Positions 19,549-28,133 are shown, numbered from the stretch's first letter. The stretch is 64,000 bases of DNA from Roseovarius sp. 217 (GCF_000152845.1 NZ_CH902584.1:2161815-2225814), one strand, 5' to 3'. Notes: generated by a model not told the origin, from the sequence alone. Numbers and translations are program-made.

Positions 19549-20349
19549 ATGCCAAGGGGCTCCTGCATGCATTTTCAACTTGGCCAGCACGGCGTCCTGT
19601 ACCGAGCTTTGCTGTTTGGGAGTTTTGTCCTTTTCAGCTCAGAAGTTGTGGCGCAACACCCAGCCTGCTTGGCGTTCGCAGGTGGACAAGCGACAACCAA
19701 CCAAATTGCTGTTTTCAGAAGCCTTGCAGATATCGATGATGCAACACCTAGCGCACTAAGGACGATTTCTTATCGCGAAGAATACGTCAAACAACCGCAT
19801 CTTCGCGGGAATTTCGGGCAGTATCCTCCCCCCGAATATGAACTGGGCATCGGCTTTCAGATCAACATCGATAACGGTCAACCTGTTCCTCAAAGTGACC
19901 AAACTTACACCAAGGCTTATAGACAAAACCGGGATTTTCAAGTTTTTATCGAAAGTACATGGGCTTCGATTTCTGATCATCTTCATCCTGTTGTGGCTCT
20001 TCCGATTGACCGTTCTGTAACTGTCAAAGACTACGAAGTGATTGGGCAAAGATACGGGAAGCTCGAAGTTTCTTATTTGTCTGCTCTTGAAGCGAAGAAA
20101 GCTGACGATTACGCCCTGAGAACAAACCGAAACTCCAGTGTTTTTCTGGAGTTTGATGAAAATGACCTTCTTTCTTACATGAAATGTGGGAAAACGACAA
20201 AGTTTGTGAAAGTACCGCACTGTGAGCACTTTCAGAAAATTGATGGATTTCTTACTAAAACTCGGTTCAAACGATCGTTGATCGGCGACCACGAAACAAT
20301 AATACGCTTATCAACAAATTTCGTGAATTGCCTCTTCACCGAGAATTGA
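19549..20349 (+). CDS. Orphan AT-rich secreted protein of unknown function
   Basis: 266 residues from 19549, or 260 from the ATG at 19567. The N-terminus looks like a signal peptide (LYRALLFGSFVLFSSEVVA, then QHPAC). The mature part has Cys residues and no domain I recognise. Its base composition is clearly more AT-rich than all flanking genes and its codon use differs (many AAA, TTT, GAA), which suggests transfer. It lies alone between the aldo/keto reductase and DUF6505 genes, flanked by ~250-310 bases of non-coding DNA. The downstream neighbour is convergent. Confidence 0.6.
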   Translation: MPRGSCMHFQLGQHGVLYRALLFGSFVLFSSEVVAQHPACLAFAGGQATTNQIAVFRSLADIDDATPSALRTISYREEYVKQPHLRGNFGQYPPPEYELGIGFQINIDNGQPVPQSDQTYTKAYRQNRDFQVFIESTWASISDHLHPVVALPIDRSVTVKDYEVIGQRYGKLEVSYLSALEAKKADDYALRTNRNSSVFLEFDENDLLSYMKCGKTTKFVKVPHCEHFQKIDGFLTKTRFKRSLIGDHETIIRLSTNFVNCLFTEN

Positions 20350-20660
20350 GAGGTCCGTTTTGAGCAGCGATGCTCCATTCGGCTTAACTCCTTCTCACAA
20401 TGACCGGGGCGGTCGCGTCAATATTGCTGCGCATTGGATCCGCAAAGGCCGACATTGGATTCCCGGACGCGAACGGCGGCTTCGTCCGCATTGCAGATCT
20501 TGCGGTGTATCGCGGCAAGTGTCCGCATTGTCCCTCACCTTGGTCCCTAGTGCCGGACCGCCCGAGCCCTTGCGCGCCTTTTGTCAGGGGGTGAGCGTCT
20601 TGGGCCGTGTTCCTGCGCGACCTCAAACCCAAAAGCCACTCAGCCTTTTCTCAACGTGCC
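20350..20660. other. Gene-poor stretch after the orphan gene
   Basis: 311 bases. Short frames exist here (for example 20400-20594) but have no ribosome site, no family match and shifting codon use. I read it as non-coding or decayed DNA. Together with 19,302-19,548 it flanks the AT-rich orphan gene. Confidence 0.5.
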
Positions 20661-21188
20661 TCAGTGCTTGTGCCCATGTCCATGCCCATGGTCGTGATCG
20701 TGCCCGTGGTCGTCGTCCAGGCTGCCGTGGAGGGCGAATTGGTCTAGGCCGGCGTCTTGGGCTTCGATCACGCTGAAGGTTTCGCGCACGCCGGCCTCGG
20801 TCAGTTCGCGGATCACGGTGAGGAGGGTGTTGGGCGTGTGATCGTCGCAGAGATCAAGCATTTGCGCCACTTCCTCGCGGGCGACGGGCAGGGCTGCGGC
20901 GAGGTCCGGCGCGCCGTAGATGTCGACGAAATGCTGGGCGAGGGCCTGTGTCAGGGTGGCAATCTCGGCCTCTTCGACTTGGGTCACGGCGACAAAGGTC
21001 ACGCGGCCAAAGGTTTCGACCCCAAGCCAGCCGTTTGAAAACGCCTGCCGGGATTTGCCGGTGAGATCGGCCTCGGACCAATTCGAGAACTCGAACCCGC
21101 CCGAGATGCACCATTCGCCGGTGCGCGCGGGGCTGTGGTAGACGCGCTGATCGCTCTCGTCGAAATGGATGGCGCGGGCGAGTTTCAT
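20661..21188 (-). CDS. DUF6505 family protein
   Basis: 175 residues from the ATG at 21188 (MKLARAIHFDESDQRVY), which overlaps the upstream gene's stop by ATGA; the longer frame to 21377 is a shadow. The central segment GEWCISGGFEFSNWSEADLTGKSRQAF in parts and SNGWLGVETFGR match what I recall of DUF6505, a roseobacter-typical family. The C-terminus is a striking Asp/His/Gly tail (DDDHGHDHDHGHGHGHKH), suited to binding Ni, Zn or Cu. Function unknown. It is the last gene of the DUF6494-Mrp-ligase-DUF6505 row. Confidence 0.75.
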   Translation of the reverse strand: MKLARAIHFDESDQRVYHSPARTGEWCISGGFEFSNWSEADLTGKSRQAFSNGWLGVETFGRVTFVAVTQVEEAEIATLTQALAQHFVDIYGAPDLAAALPVAREEVAQMLDLCDDHTPNTLLTVIRELTEAGVRETFSVIEAQDAGLDQFALHGSLDDDHGHDHDHGHGHGHKH

Positions 21189-21892
21189 GGCTGGATCTCC
21201 AAGAGCGTGGTGAGCGGGATAAGATGGGTGGTGTCTTCGGCGCGCAAGAGCATGCCAAAGCGGTCGTCCACGCCCTGAAACGTGCCGGTGAGGCCGTTTT
21301 GCGTGACCTCCTCGCCCATGCGCCACGCGAGGCCGCGCCATTCGGCATGGAGCGCGCGGGGGCCTGCGTCCTCCCATGTGTTGATCCAGACGAGGCTATG
21401 GCGCGCCCAGGCTTCGAGCAATTCGACCGGGTCTATCTCGGCGCAGCCCTCATCATAGAGCGAGGTCTGGTCGGGTTGGTCGCCGGGGTGTTCCGCGATT
21501 TGCATCAGGGGCAGGTCGAGGCCGATCACCAGCCAGTCGGGTTCCTCCTCGGGGTCGGTGCCTCCTGCGGCCACGCGCAGCCGCCCACATGAGGCGCCGT
21601 TGAGGCGTATGGCCCCCGACCATTCGAGATGCACCGCCACCTCGGGCGGGGCGAGCGCCCCAAAGGCGTTTTGAAAGCCCACGCCGCAGGTGGGCAGCAT
21701 CACCATCGCCTCGCCAAGCGGCACCTCGGGGGCGAGGACGATGGCGGCCATCAGGTGATTGGCGGTGAGGTTATGCACGATAAGGCCCGCATCGCAACCT
21801 TGGGTCGCGAGGGTGCAGGCCATGTCAAAGGGGTGGGTCGCGCCGCTGACGGCGCGCCCTGACATCAGCGGAGGAAAGCTGGGCGTGGTCAT
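21185..21892 (-). CDS. Biotin/lipoate-protein ligase-like protein (DUF4444 type)
   Basis: 235 residues. The N-terminal ~180 residues resemble the BPL/LplA/LipB fold (ANHLMAAIVLAPEVPLGEAMVMLPTCGVGFQNA in parts, then HLEWSGAIRLNGASCGRLRVAAGG). The C-terminal ~60 residues (LAWRMGEEV, GTFQGVDDRFGMLLR) fit the DUF4444/BPL C-terminal type. The usual lysine of true ligases appears replaced (RLNGASCG where ligases have K-x-G), so catalysis is uncertain. It overlaps both neighbours by ATGA, which ties it to Mrp. Confidence 0.75.
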   Translation of the reverse strand: MTTPSFPPLMSGRAVSGATHPFDMACTLATQGCDAGLIVHNLTANHLMAAIVLAPEVPLGEAMVMLPTCGVGFQNAFGALAPPEVAVHLEWSGAIRLNGASCGRLRVAAGGTDPEEEPDWLVIGLDLPLMQIAEHPGDQPDQTSLYDEGCAEIDPVELLEAWARHSLVWINTWEDAGPRALHAEWRGLAWRMGEEVTQNGLTGTFQGVDDRFGMLLRAEDTTHLIPLTTLLEIQP

Positions 21893-22953
21893 GCCAGCCC
21901 TGCGTTGATGAGGTGGCGGGCCACCTCGCGGAAGGCCTGCGCCTGTGGGCTGTCGGGTTTCGAGACAACGATGGGCGCGCCGCCGTCCGAGGCCACGCGA
22001 ATGTCGAGATGCAGGGGAATTTCCGCCAAGAGCGGAACGCCCAGTTTCTCGGCCTCGGCGCGCACCCCGCCGTGACCAAAGACATGTTCTTCATGGCCGC
22101 AGTTGGTGCAGATATGCGTGCTCATGTTCTCGATCATGCCCAGGACCGGCACATGCAGCTGATTGAACATGTCGATCCCCTTGCGGGCATCGAGGAGCGC
22201 CACATCCTGCGGTGTGGAGACGATGATCGCGCCGTCCACCTGCGCCTTTTGCGCCAGTGTCATTTGCACGTCGCCGGTGCCGGGCGGCAGGTCCACCAAG
22301 AGCACATCTAGCGCGCCCCATTGCACCTGCATCAGCATTTGTTGCAGCGCGCCCATCAGCATCGGGCCACGCCAGACCACGGCCTGACCTTCGTTGGTCA
22401 TCAGGCCGATGGACATCATCGTCACGCCATGGTTGCGCATCGGCAGGATGGTCTTGCCATCGGGGCTGGCGGGGCGGCCAGAGACGCCCAGCATACGCGG
22501 CTGGCTGGGACCGTAGACATCGGCATCCAAGAGGCCCACGCGCCGTCCCTCAGCGGCCAGTGCACAGGCGAGATTGGCGGAGACGGTGGATTTGCCCACG
22601 CCACCCTTGCCAGAGGCAATGGCGATCAAGTGGTTGACGCCGGGGACTTTTTCGGGGCCTTTCGGCTCTGCCTTGCGGGAGGGTTTGAGATCGGGCGGGG
22701 CCTTGGTCGAATGGCCGGTGAGCACGGCTGAGACCGAGTCGGCCCCTGCCAGTGCCTTGACCGCCGCTTCGGCGGCGTCGCGCACCGGGGTATAGGCCTG
22801 CGCCTTGGCCGGGTCGATTTCCAGCACGAAGCGCACGGTGCCGCCGTCGACGGTGAGGGCGCGCATGACGCCCGCCGACACGATGTCCGATCCGCTGACC
22901 GGGTCGGTTATGGTTTTGAGCGCCTCAAGGACGCTCTCCCTCGTCAATGCCAC
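21889..22953 (-). CDS. Mrp/NBP35 family Fe-S carrier ATPase
   Basis: 354 residues. The N-terminal DUF59/MIP18-like domain (ALKTITDPVSGSDIVSAGVM) is followed by the deviant Walker A ASGKGGVGKSTVSANLA, switch regions DADVYGPSQP and DLPPGTGDVQ, and a CxxC cluster motif (HICTNCGHEEHVFG). Mrp/ApbC proteins hold and pass [4Fe-4S] clusters to apo-proteins in the cytoplasm. The neighbouring formate dehydrogenase region needs many Fe-S clusters, although Mrp is a general factor. It is followed by the ligase-like gene (ATGA overlap) and preceded by DUF6494. Confidence 0.93.
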   Translation of the reverse strand: MALTRESVLEALKTITDPVSGSDIVSAGVMRALTVDGGTVRFVLEIDPAKAQAYTPVRDAAEAAVKALAGADSVSAVLTGHSTKAPPDLKPSRKAEPKGPEKVPGVNHLIAIASGKGGVGKSTVSANLACALAAEGRRVGLLDADVYGPSQPRMLGVSGRPASPDGKTILPMRNHGVTMMSIGLMTNEGQAVVWRGPMLMGALQQMLMQVQWGALDVLLVDLPPGTGDVQMTLAQKAQVDGAIIVSTPQDVALLDARKGIDMFNQLHVPVLGMIENMSTHICTNCGHEEHVFGHGGVRAEAEKLGVPLLAEIPLHLDIRVASDGGAPIVVSKPDSPQAQAFREVARHLINAGLA

Positions 22954-22954
22954 G

Positions 22955-23149
22955 TCAGTCCTGCCCTTTGATCTTGCCGGTCACGGTATGTTCGATGTCG
23001 AGACCATCGACGGTCAGAACCATTTTGGCGGTGAATTCCTGACCAGCGGTGGCGCCCTTCTTGCGCAGCCCATCTTCGATGGCCTGTTGCGAGGTGACGC
23101 CCACCTGTTTGAGGAATTTGCGCATCGACATGTTGAAATCGTCGCTCAT
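22955..23149 (-). CDS. DUF6494 family small protein
   Basis: 64 residues. The sequence MSDDFNMSMRKFLKQVGVTS and the ending DGLDIEHTVTGKIKG fit the short, widely conserved alphaproteobacterial family DUF6494. No catalytic residues are evident. It stops two bases before the Mrp start, so it is cotranscribed. A ribosome site GGGAGAAACC precedes it on the minus strand. Confidence 0.8.
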   Translation of the reverse strand: MSDDFNMSMRKFLKQVGVTSQQAIEDGLRKKGATAGQEFTAKMVLTVDGLDIEHTVTGKIKGQD

Positions 23150-23212
23150 CGGTTTCTCCCTTTGTTGTTCAGAATGCTTGACGCCGATATAGGCGGTTTT
23201 CTAGGCTTGGGT

Positions 23213-23992
23213 ATGCGCCTGTTGACGGATCTCTGCAATCGCCTGACCCGGATCGCGATGTTGTGGCTCGCGGTGGTGGTCTGGCTCTTGCCCGGTGTGG
23301 TGCGGGCCGATGACAAGCGCTTGCGCCTGAGCGCGCCGGTGGCCTTGGCCCAGAGTGGGCTGCTGGAGCATATCATTCCACGCTTTGCACTCAAGACCGG
23401 GGTGCGGGTCGAGGTGGTGGACGAGGGCGCAGAGGCCGAGATCACGCTGGGGACGCAGGGGGAGCGCGCGGTGTTCGAGGGGGCGGGGGCGCTCTGGCGC
23501 ATGGCGATTGAGGGCACGCATCCGGGGGCGGCAAAGTTTGCCGATTGGCTGACGTCTGAGATCGGGCAGCGCACGGTGACAAGCTATGAGGTCGCGGGCG
23601 TTGCGCCCTTTCGCCTGCCGGAGATTGTTGAAGAGGCAGAGGTCGCGCAGAGCTTTGACGGGGATGCCGCGGTGGGAAAGCAGGCCTCGCTGCTCCTCTG
23701 TGGGCGCTGTCATGTAGTGGCCCCCGAGAACCGCATGAGCGCCATCGGTTCCACCCCGTCGTTTGCCGTGCTGCGCAGCTTTGCGGATTGGGATGCGCGG
23801 TTTCAGAGTTTTTACGCGCTCAGGCCGCATCCCGCCTTTACCCAAGTCGAGGGCGTGACCCAGCCCTTTGCCAGCCATCTGCCCTCGCCGATTTCGCCCA
23901 TCAAAGTCAGTCTCGATGAGTTGGAGGCGATCATCGCCTATGTGGCAGGGCTGGACCCCGCCGATCTGGGCGCGCCGATCCAAGTTCAGTGA
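23213..23992 (+). CDS. TupA-like / cytochrome c fusion protein, periplasmic
   Basis: 259 residues from the ATG at 23213, which gives a good signal peptide (LWLAVVVWLLPGVVRA, then DD); an ATG at 23174 is an alternative. Residues ~35-140 resemble the two ends of a tungstate-binding TupA-type protein: SGLLEHIIPRFALKTGVRVEVV, then HPGAAKFADWLTSEIGQRTVTSY. The central ~130 residues of that fold are absent. The C-terminal part is a mono-haem cytochrome c with CGRCH and a distal Met region. It is divergent from DUF6494 and converges (7-base overlap) on the ferredoxin gene of the formate region. Confidence 0.75.
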   Translation: MRLLTDLCNRLTRIAMLWLAVVVWLLPGVVRADDKRLRLSAPVALAQSGLLEHIIPRFALKTGVRVEVVDEGAEAEITLGTQGERAVFEGAGALWRMAIEGTHPGAAKFADWLTSEIGQRTVTSYEVAGVAPFRLPEIVEEAEVAQSFDGDAAVGKQASLLLCGRCHVVAPENRMSAIGSTPSFAVLRSFADWDARFQSFYALRPHPAFTQVEGVTQPFASHLPSPISPIKVSLDELEAIIAYVAGLDPADLGAPIQVQ

Positions 23993-25947
23993 TCCTTGCG
24001 GTCTTTGAGGTAATCTTCGGTGCGGCGCACGCGCGGGCGCTCGCCCATGGCAAAGGGATTGTCGGCGGAGTTGAACTGCGCGTTGATGCGGCAGCCCTCG
24101 CACATCTGGATCATGCGGGCGGCATCCGAGGTGGCGAACATGGCGTGTTTGCCCGCGAGTTTCTCGGTGATGCGGTTTATGGTCGCCTTGGAGCCAAAGA
24201 GCGTGCCGCATTCGACGCAGGCAAATGGCTCTTCCTCGTTCAGCACGACTTGGGTGAGGGCGCTATCGTCAAGGTTCATGCGCGGTTCGAGCGTGATCGC
24301 CTTTTCCGGGCAGATCGTGGCGCAGATGCCGCATTGCAGGCAGGCATCCTCTTGAAAGCGGAGTTGCGGTTTGTCTTCATTGTCCATCAGCGCGCCCGAG
24401 GGGCAGAGCGAGACGCAGGAGAGGCAGAGCGTGCAGGCGTCGGTATTGACCAGCACCGCGCCGTAGGGGGCGGCGGCGGGCAAAGGTAGGGTGCCGCCTG
24501 ACGGGTTGAGGGATTTGGCGGCAAGGCGCGCGACCTGACGGCGGCTGCCCATGGGCAGGACCGGGCTGGCGAGGGGGGCGGGCGGGGGTGCGCCATAGAG
24601 CGCATCGCAGAGCGCGTCGGGGTCGGTGAGGTCGAGGAGATGCACGGCGTCTGTGGCTGCGCCTGCCATGGCCTGTGCCAGCGGCACCTCTTGATCCAGT
24701 GCGTCGCGTTCGGTGGTGGGGGCGAGCAGGATTGCCACCTCGGCAAAGCCCGAGGCGAGGGCCGCGAGGATTTCCGCATGGCCAAAGCCCGCGAGCGCCG
24801 AAACCTCTAACGGGATCACATCGGCGGGCAACCCGCGCCCGTGGCGGGCGGCAAGGCGGATCATCTCGGTGCCGTGGGTGGCATCATGGACAAGCAGGCG
24901 CGGGGCGGTGCCGCCTGCGCGACGAAAGGCCTGCGCCAGCGTCTGAATGCGGCGAAAGGTCATGTCGGGCGGCGGCGCGTCATAGGTGATCGCCCCCGAG
25001 GGGCAGCGCGCGGCGCAGGCGCCGCAGCCCGCGCAGATCATCGGATCAATGCTGACGTGATCGCCATCCGGCGTGATGGCCCCGGTTGGGCAGATATCAA
25101 GGCATTTGCTGCACCCGGTCTGTTCGGCGCGGGAATGGGCGCAGATCAGCGGCTCTAGCGCGACATAGAGCGGTTTTTCGAAGGTGCCGATCATCTGGGC
25201 GGCCTGAAATACCACGTCCGAGACCGCATGCAGGCTGCCGGGATCGGCGCGCAGGTAGCCGTCGCGTTTCTCCGGGGCGGGAAAGAGGGGCGTGCCGCCG
25301 CGCAGGTCAAGGAGCACGTCGCATTGTGTCTGCCCGCCGTCGCGCGGCGCGGTCCAGCGCAGCGTGCCGCGCCCGCCGGGATTGACCTGTTGCAGCGCGT
25401 CGATGCGCAGGTCAAACTGTCCCAGCGTGCCGTGCGCCCGCGTGATCCGGCCCCGGATGGTGTCGAAATCGCGCGCCTCGGGCGGGTCTATGTCGTCGGT
25501 CAAGAGCACCGTCACGCCCAAGAGGGGCGCCAGTTTTTCCGCAGCGGGCAAAACCACGTCAGACGCCCCGATGATAAGGCATAGACCCTCGGATATGACA
25601 TCAAGGGTCTTTTCCGGGGGGATGGGCAGGCTGGCTTCGGCCAGAAGCGCGGCCATTTTGGGTAGTTTCGGGGCTGGATCGTCGGACCAGCCGGCCCTGT
25701 CGCGCAAGTCGAGGAATGCGGGGCTCTCTACCTCCAGATCAAGGGCCAGCTCCTCAAAGATGCGGCGTTCCTGAGCACAGCAAATAATAGCGTCGCCGGA
25801 GGCCATCGCCTTGGTCGCGGACTCGATTTCATCGGTGCAAAGCGCACTATGCAGCCGCGAACAGGTCAGACCTGTTGCCGTGGCGAGACCCTCGGGGTCA
25901 AGCGTCTGAGTGGCGGAACAATCGCACAAAATCAGGTGTTTAGGCAT
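23986..25947 (-). CDS. Multi-[4Fe-4S] ferredoxin-type protein of the formate dehydrogenase cluster
   Basis: 653 residues from the ATG at 25947 (MPKHLILCDCSATQTLD); the frame extends to 26040 without support. Four Cys motifs of 4Fe-4S type are seen: CSKCLDICP, CAGCGACAARCP, CTLCLSCVSLCP and CLQCGICATICP. A further C-terminal set (CVECGTLFG and MCEGCR) may bind another cluster or zinc. The N-terminal ~280 residues resemble a heterodisulfide-reductase-like/FdhB-associated region. It probably moves electrons or helps cofactor assembly in the cytoplasm. It faces DUF3305 across a 364-base regulatory gap. Confidence 0.85.
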   Translation of the reverse strand: MPKHLILCDCSATQTLDPEGLATATGLTCSRLHSALCTDEIESATKAMASGDAIICCAQERRIFEELALDLEVESPAFLDLRDRAGWSDDPAPKLPKMAALLAEASLPIPPEKTLDVISEGLCLIIGASDVVLPAAEKLAPLLGVTVLLTDDIDPPEARDFDTIRGRITRAHGTLGQFDLRIDALQQVNPGGRGTLRWTAPRDGGQTQCDVLLDLRGGTPLFPAPEKRDGYLRADPGSLHAVSDVVFQAAQMIGTFEKPLYVALEPLICAHSRAEQTGCSKCLDICPTGAITPDGDHVSIDPMICAGCGACAARCPSGAITYDAPPPDMTFRRIQTLAQAFRRAGGTAPRLLVHDATHGTEMIRLAARHGRGLPADVIPLEVSALAGFGHAEILAALASGFAEVAILLAPTTERDALDQEVPLAQAMAGAATDAVHLLDLTDPDALCDALYGAPPPAPLASPVLPMGSRRQVARLAAKSLNPSGGTLPLPAAAPYGAVLVNTDACTLCLSCVSLCPSGALMDNEDKPQLRFQEDACLQCGICATICPEKAITLEPRMNLDDSALTQVVLNEEEPFACVECGTLFGSKATINRITEKLAGKHAMFATSDAARMIQMCEGCRINAQFNSADNPFAMGERPRVRRTEDYLKDRKDH

Positions 25948-26311
25948 GTTTACCCCGGTGTTTGGCACGGCTGGGAAGCGGACCTGCGCGGTCTCGTTGC
26001 GCAGAGAGTAGGCATGATTCGAAGCGCCCGTAAACCGCAATTCGGATGGGGTGAGCGCGACGAGGGGGGCAAGATGACCCCCGATTTAATCCTGATTGAT
26101 TCTGTTTGTTTTCAACATCTTGCCATGCGGCAGTGCAGCATGGACAGGGGCAAAGTGGACAATTTGTCCTGAAGGGATCGTAGCGCCGGGTGAGGTGGTC
26201 CAAAATGTCCGGATCGGACTTTATGTGGACTGTCGCACACAAAAATGGCTTTGCGCGGTCAGATAACTGGACCAATCTCGGGATTACGCAGCAAGGGGAT
26301 GGCACGACAGC
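25948..26311. promoter_or_regulatory. Divergent fdh control region with GGACA/TGTCC sites
   Basis: 364 bases between the ferredoxin and DUF3305 genes. A 13-bp perfect palindrome GGACAATTTGTCC lies at 26157-26169. Related half-sites are GGACA at 26142-26146 and TGTCC at 26206-26210 (inside GGTCCAAAATGTCC). A hairpin CCATGC/GCATGG lies near 26,123-26,143. An AT-rich stretch at 26,085-26,120 could hold a promoter. No sigma-54 -24/-12 element was found. Confidence 0.55.
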
Positions 26312-26890
26312 GTGACCCACAGCCACGACAAACAGATGATGGTGCCACTTGGTGTCGTCATGCGCAGAACGCCCGGTGTGACCCGTTGGGCGGCTTGGGC
26401 GTGGCGTGCTGTCGCGGTTCTTCCGGGGGCGTCGCCCGCCGACTGGCGTGAATTGCGGCGCGACGGTGACATGGTGGAGTATCACGCCGGAACCGTCATG
26501 CTGGATCTGCACCACACGCAGACAGAGGCCTATCTGAGTGCCCTTGCCGCGCAGGTGCCATCGGTCTTTGTGATGTTGCGCAACCGTGCGGGGGCTGATC
26601 TTGCCTCTGCGCCCTTTGACGTGGTTCTGGTCACCGCCTCGCCATTCGAGGCGCAGGACTATGCGGATAATGGCGAAGATATCGTTGAAAAGGTGCCCAT
26701 GCCCGAGGGGCTGGTGGCGCTGGTCCGCGACTTTATCGAGGCGCATCACGAGGAAGAAGTGTTCAAGAAGCGCCGCCGTGACAAACTGGGCGAAGGTCCG
26801 GCGCAGGATGGGATTGGCGATGCGCGCATCGTGCAGCCGCGCGATGTTTTTGCTACGCCGGAGCGCATGCGCCGGGGGAGGCTGAATTGA
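26312..26890 (+). CDS. DUF3305 domain protein
   Basis: 192 residues with a GTG start at 26312 (MTHSHDKQMMVPLGVVMRRTPG); an ATG pair at 26336-26339 is an alternative, since no strong ribosome site decides. The core (VMLDLHHTQTEAYLSALAAQVPSVFVMLR, in parts) fits DUF3305, which occurs with DUF3306 and TorD-type chaperones next to formate dehydrogenase genes. It is predicted cytoplasmic and may help maturation or regulation; no activity is known. It overlaps DUF3306 by 4 bases. Confidence 0.85.
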   Translation: MTHSHDKQMMVPLGVVMRRTPGVTRWAAWAWRAVAVLPGASPADWRELRRDGDMVEYHAGTVMLDLHHTQTEAYLSALAAQVPSVFVMLRNRAGADLASAPFDVVLVTASPFEAQDYADNGEDIVEKVPMPEGLVALVRDFIEAHHEEEVFKKRRRDKLGEGPAQDGIGDARIVQPRDVFATPERMRRGRLN

Positions 26891-27507
26891 GCCGGGGGTT
26901 GGATTTCTGGTCCCGCCGCAAGGCGCAGGTTGAAGCCGAGGCGCGCGAAGAGGCGCGGGCTGCGGACGTTCAGGATTTGGCCGCGCGTGAGGTCGAGCTG
27001 GCCGAGAAGACCGACGAGGAGCTCTGTGAGGAGCTGGGCTTGCCTGATCCCGATACGCTGCAATTAGGCGATGATTTTCGCGCCTTTATGGGCAAGGCGG
27101 TGCCAGAACGGTTGCGTCGACGGGCGCTGCGGCGGTTGTGGGTCAGCAATCCGGTGTTGGCCAATATCGACGGTTTGGTCGATTATGCCGAAGATTACAC
27201 CGATAGCGCCATGGTGGTGCCGGATATGAAGACCGCCTATCAGGTGGGCAAGGGCATGTTGGCGCATGTCGAGGAAATGGCCCGGCAGGCCGAAGCGCTG
27301 ACCAATCCGCCGGTCGCGGAGGAGGAGGTGGCCGAGGTGGAAGTGGACGTGGAGGAGCCGGAGGCCGAGGTGGCGCTGGCAGAAGCGGCGCCGGCAGACG
27401 TAGCATCTGACGTTGCGGACGAAGCTGAAGAGGCGTCTGACCCCTTTGCCGCGCCGCGCCGCAGGATGCGGTTTCAATTCGAAAATCAGACCGGAGTATC
27501 CGCATGA
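26887..27507 (+). CDS. DUF3306 domain protein
   Basis: 206 residues from a TTG at 26887, overlapping the DUF3305 stop (TTGA). N-terminal FWSRRKAQVEAEA and the conserved block LRRRALRRLWVSNPVLANIDGLVDYAEDYTD are DUF3306 hallmarks. Residues ~140-190 are an extreme Glu/Asp/Val/Ala low-complexity acidic tail, which could dock a positively charged partner. It is predicted soluble. It overlaps the TorD-type chaperone gene by ATGA. Confidence 0.85.
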   Translation: MSRGLDFWSRRKAQVEAEAREEARAADVQDLAAREVELAEKTDEELCEELGLPDPDTLQLGDDFRAFMGKAVPERLRRRALRRLWVSNPVLANIDGLVDYAEDYTDSAMVVPDMKTAYQVGKGMLAHVEEMARQAEALTNPPVAEEEVAEVEVDVEEPEAEVALAEAAPADVASDVADEAEEASDPFAAPRRRMRFQFENQTGVSA

Positions 27508-28133
27508 CCCAACAAGAGGCGATCATGACCCAAGAGACCGTGATGCCGGAGATTGCCGCAGAAGACCGTTTGCGTGCCGATCTCTACGATTTTCTGGCGG
27601 CCATTCTGGCACGGTCACCGGGACAGGAGATGTTGACCAAGACCGCCGGATTGAGCGGCGATGCCACCCCGATGGGCGAGGCTGTATCAGCGCTGGCGCG
27701 GGTGGCCAAAGTCAGCACGCCCGCAGGTGTCGAGCGCGAGTTCAATGCGCTGTTCATCGGCTTGGGCCGGGGCGAGTTGCTGCCCTATGCGAGCTACTAC
27801 CTGACGGGCTTTCTCAATGAAAAGCCGCTTGCCGGATTGCGTCGCGACATGGCCGCGCGCGGCATGACGCGGGCGCAGAATGTCTATGAGCCCGAGGACA
27901 ATATCGCCTCCTTGATGGAGATGATGGCGGGCCTCATTCGGGGGCGATTTGGCAAGCCTGCGCCGCTCAGCGATCAGCAGGCGTTCTTTGGCAAGCATAT
28001 CGGCCCCTGGGCCGGGCATTTTTTCACGGATTTGGAGGCGGCGACCCATTCGGTTCTCTACGCTTCGGTCGGCGCGGTCGGTCGAGTGTTCATGGAGATC
28101 GAAGCGCAAGGCTTTCGAATGAGCGGGGCGTAA
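27504..28133 (+). CDS. TorD/DmsD family molybdoenzyme chaperone
   Basis: 209 residues. The family pattern is present: a helical protein with RLRADLYDFLAAILARSP at the N-terminus, EFNALFIGLGRGELLPYASYYLTG in the middle, and YEPEDNIASLMEMMAGLI, the E-P-x-D-H-like signature region. Such chaperones bind the Tat signal and the apo form of Mo/W enzymes before cofactor loading. Placed two genes before fdhA, it most likely serves FdhA, or the small Tat protein next to it. Confidence 0.9.
   Translation: MTQQEAIMTQETVMPEIAAEDRLRADLYDFLAAILARSPGQEMLTKTAGLSGDATPMGEAVSALARVAKVSTPAGVEREFNALFIGLGRGELLPYASYYLTGFLNEKPLAGLRRDMAARGMTRAQNVYEPEDNIASLMEMMAGLIRGRFGKPAPLSDQQAFFGKHIGPWAGHFFTDLEAATHSVLYASVGAVGRVFMEIEAQGFRMSGA

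Noticed and set aside
20400..20594. 64-residue frame after the orphan gene
   Set aside because: No ribosome site, no family match, and it ends in Pro/Cys-rich sequence typical of random frames.
25955..25980. TGGCAC sequence as a sigma-54 -24 element near the ferredoxin start
   Set aside because: The required GC of the -12 element is not at the right distance, and the adjacent regulator lacks GAFTGA.
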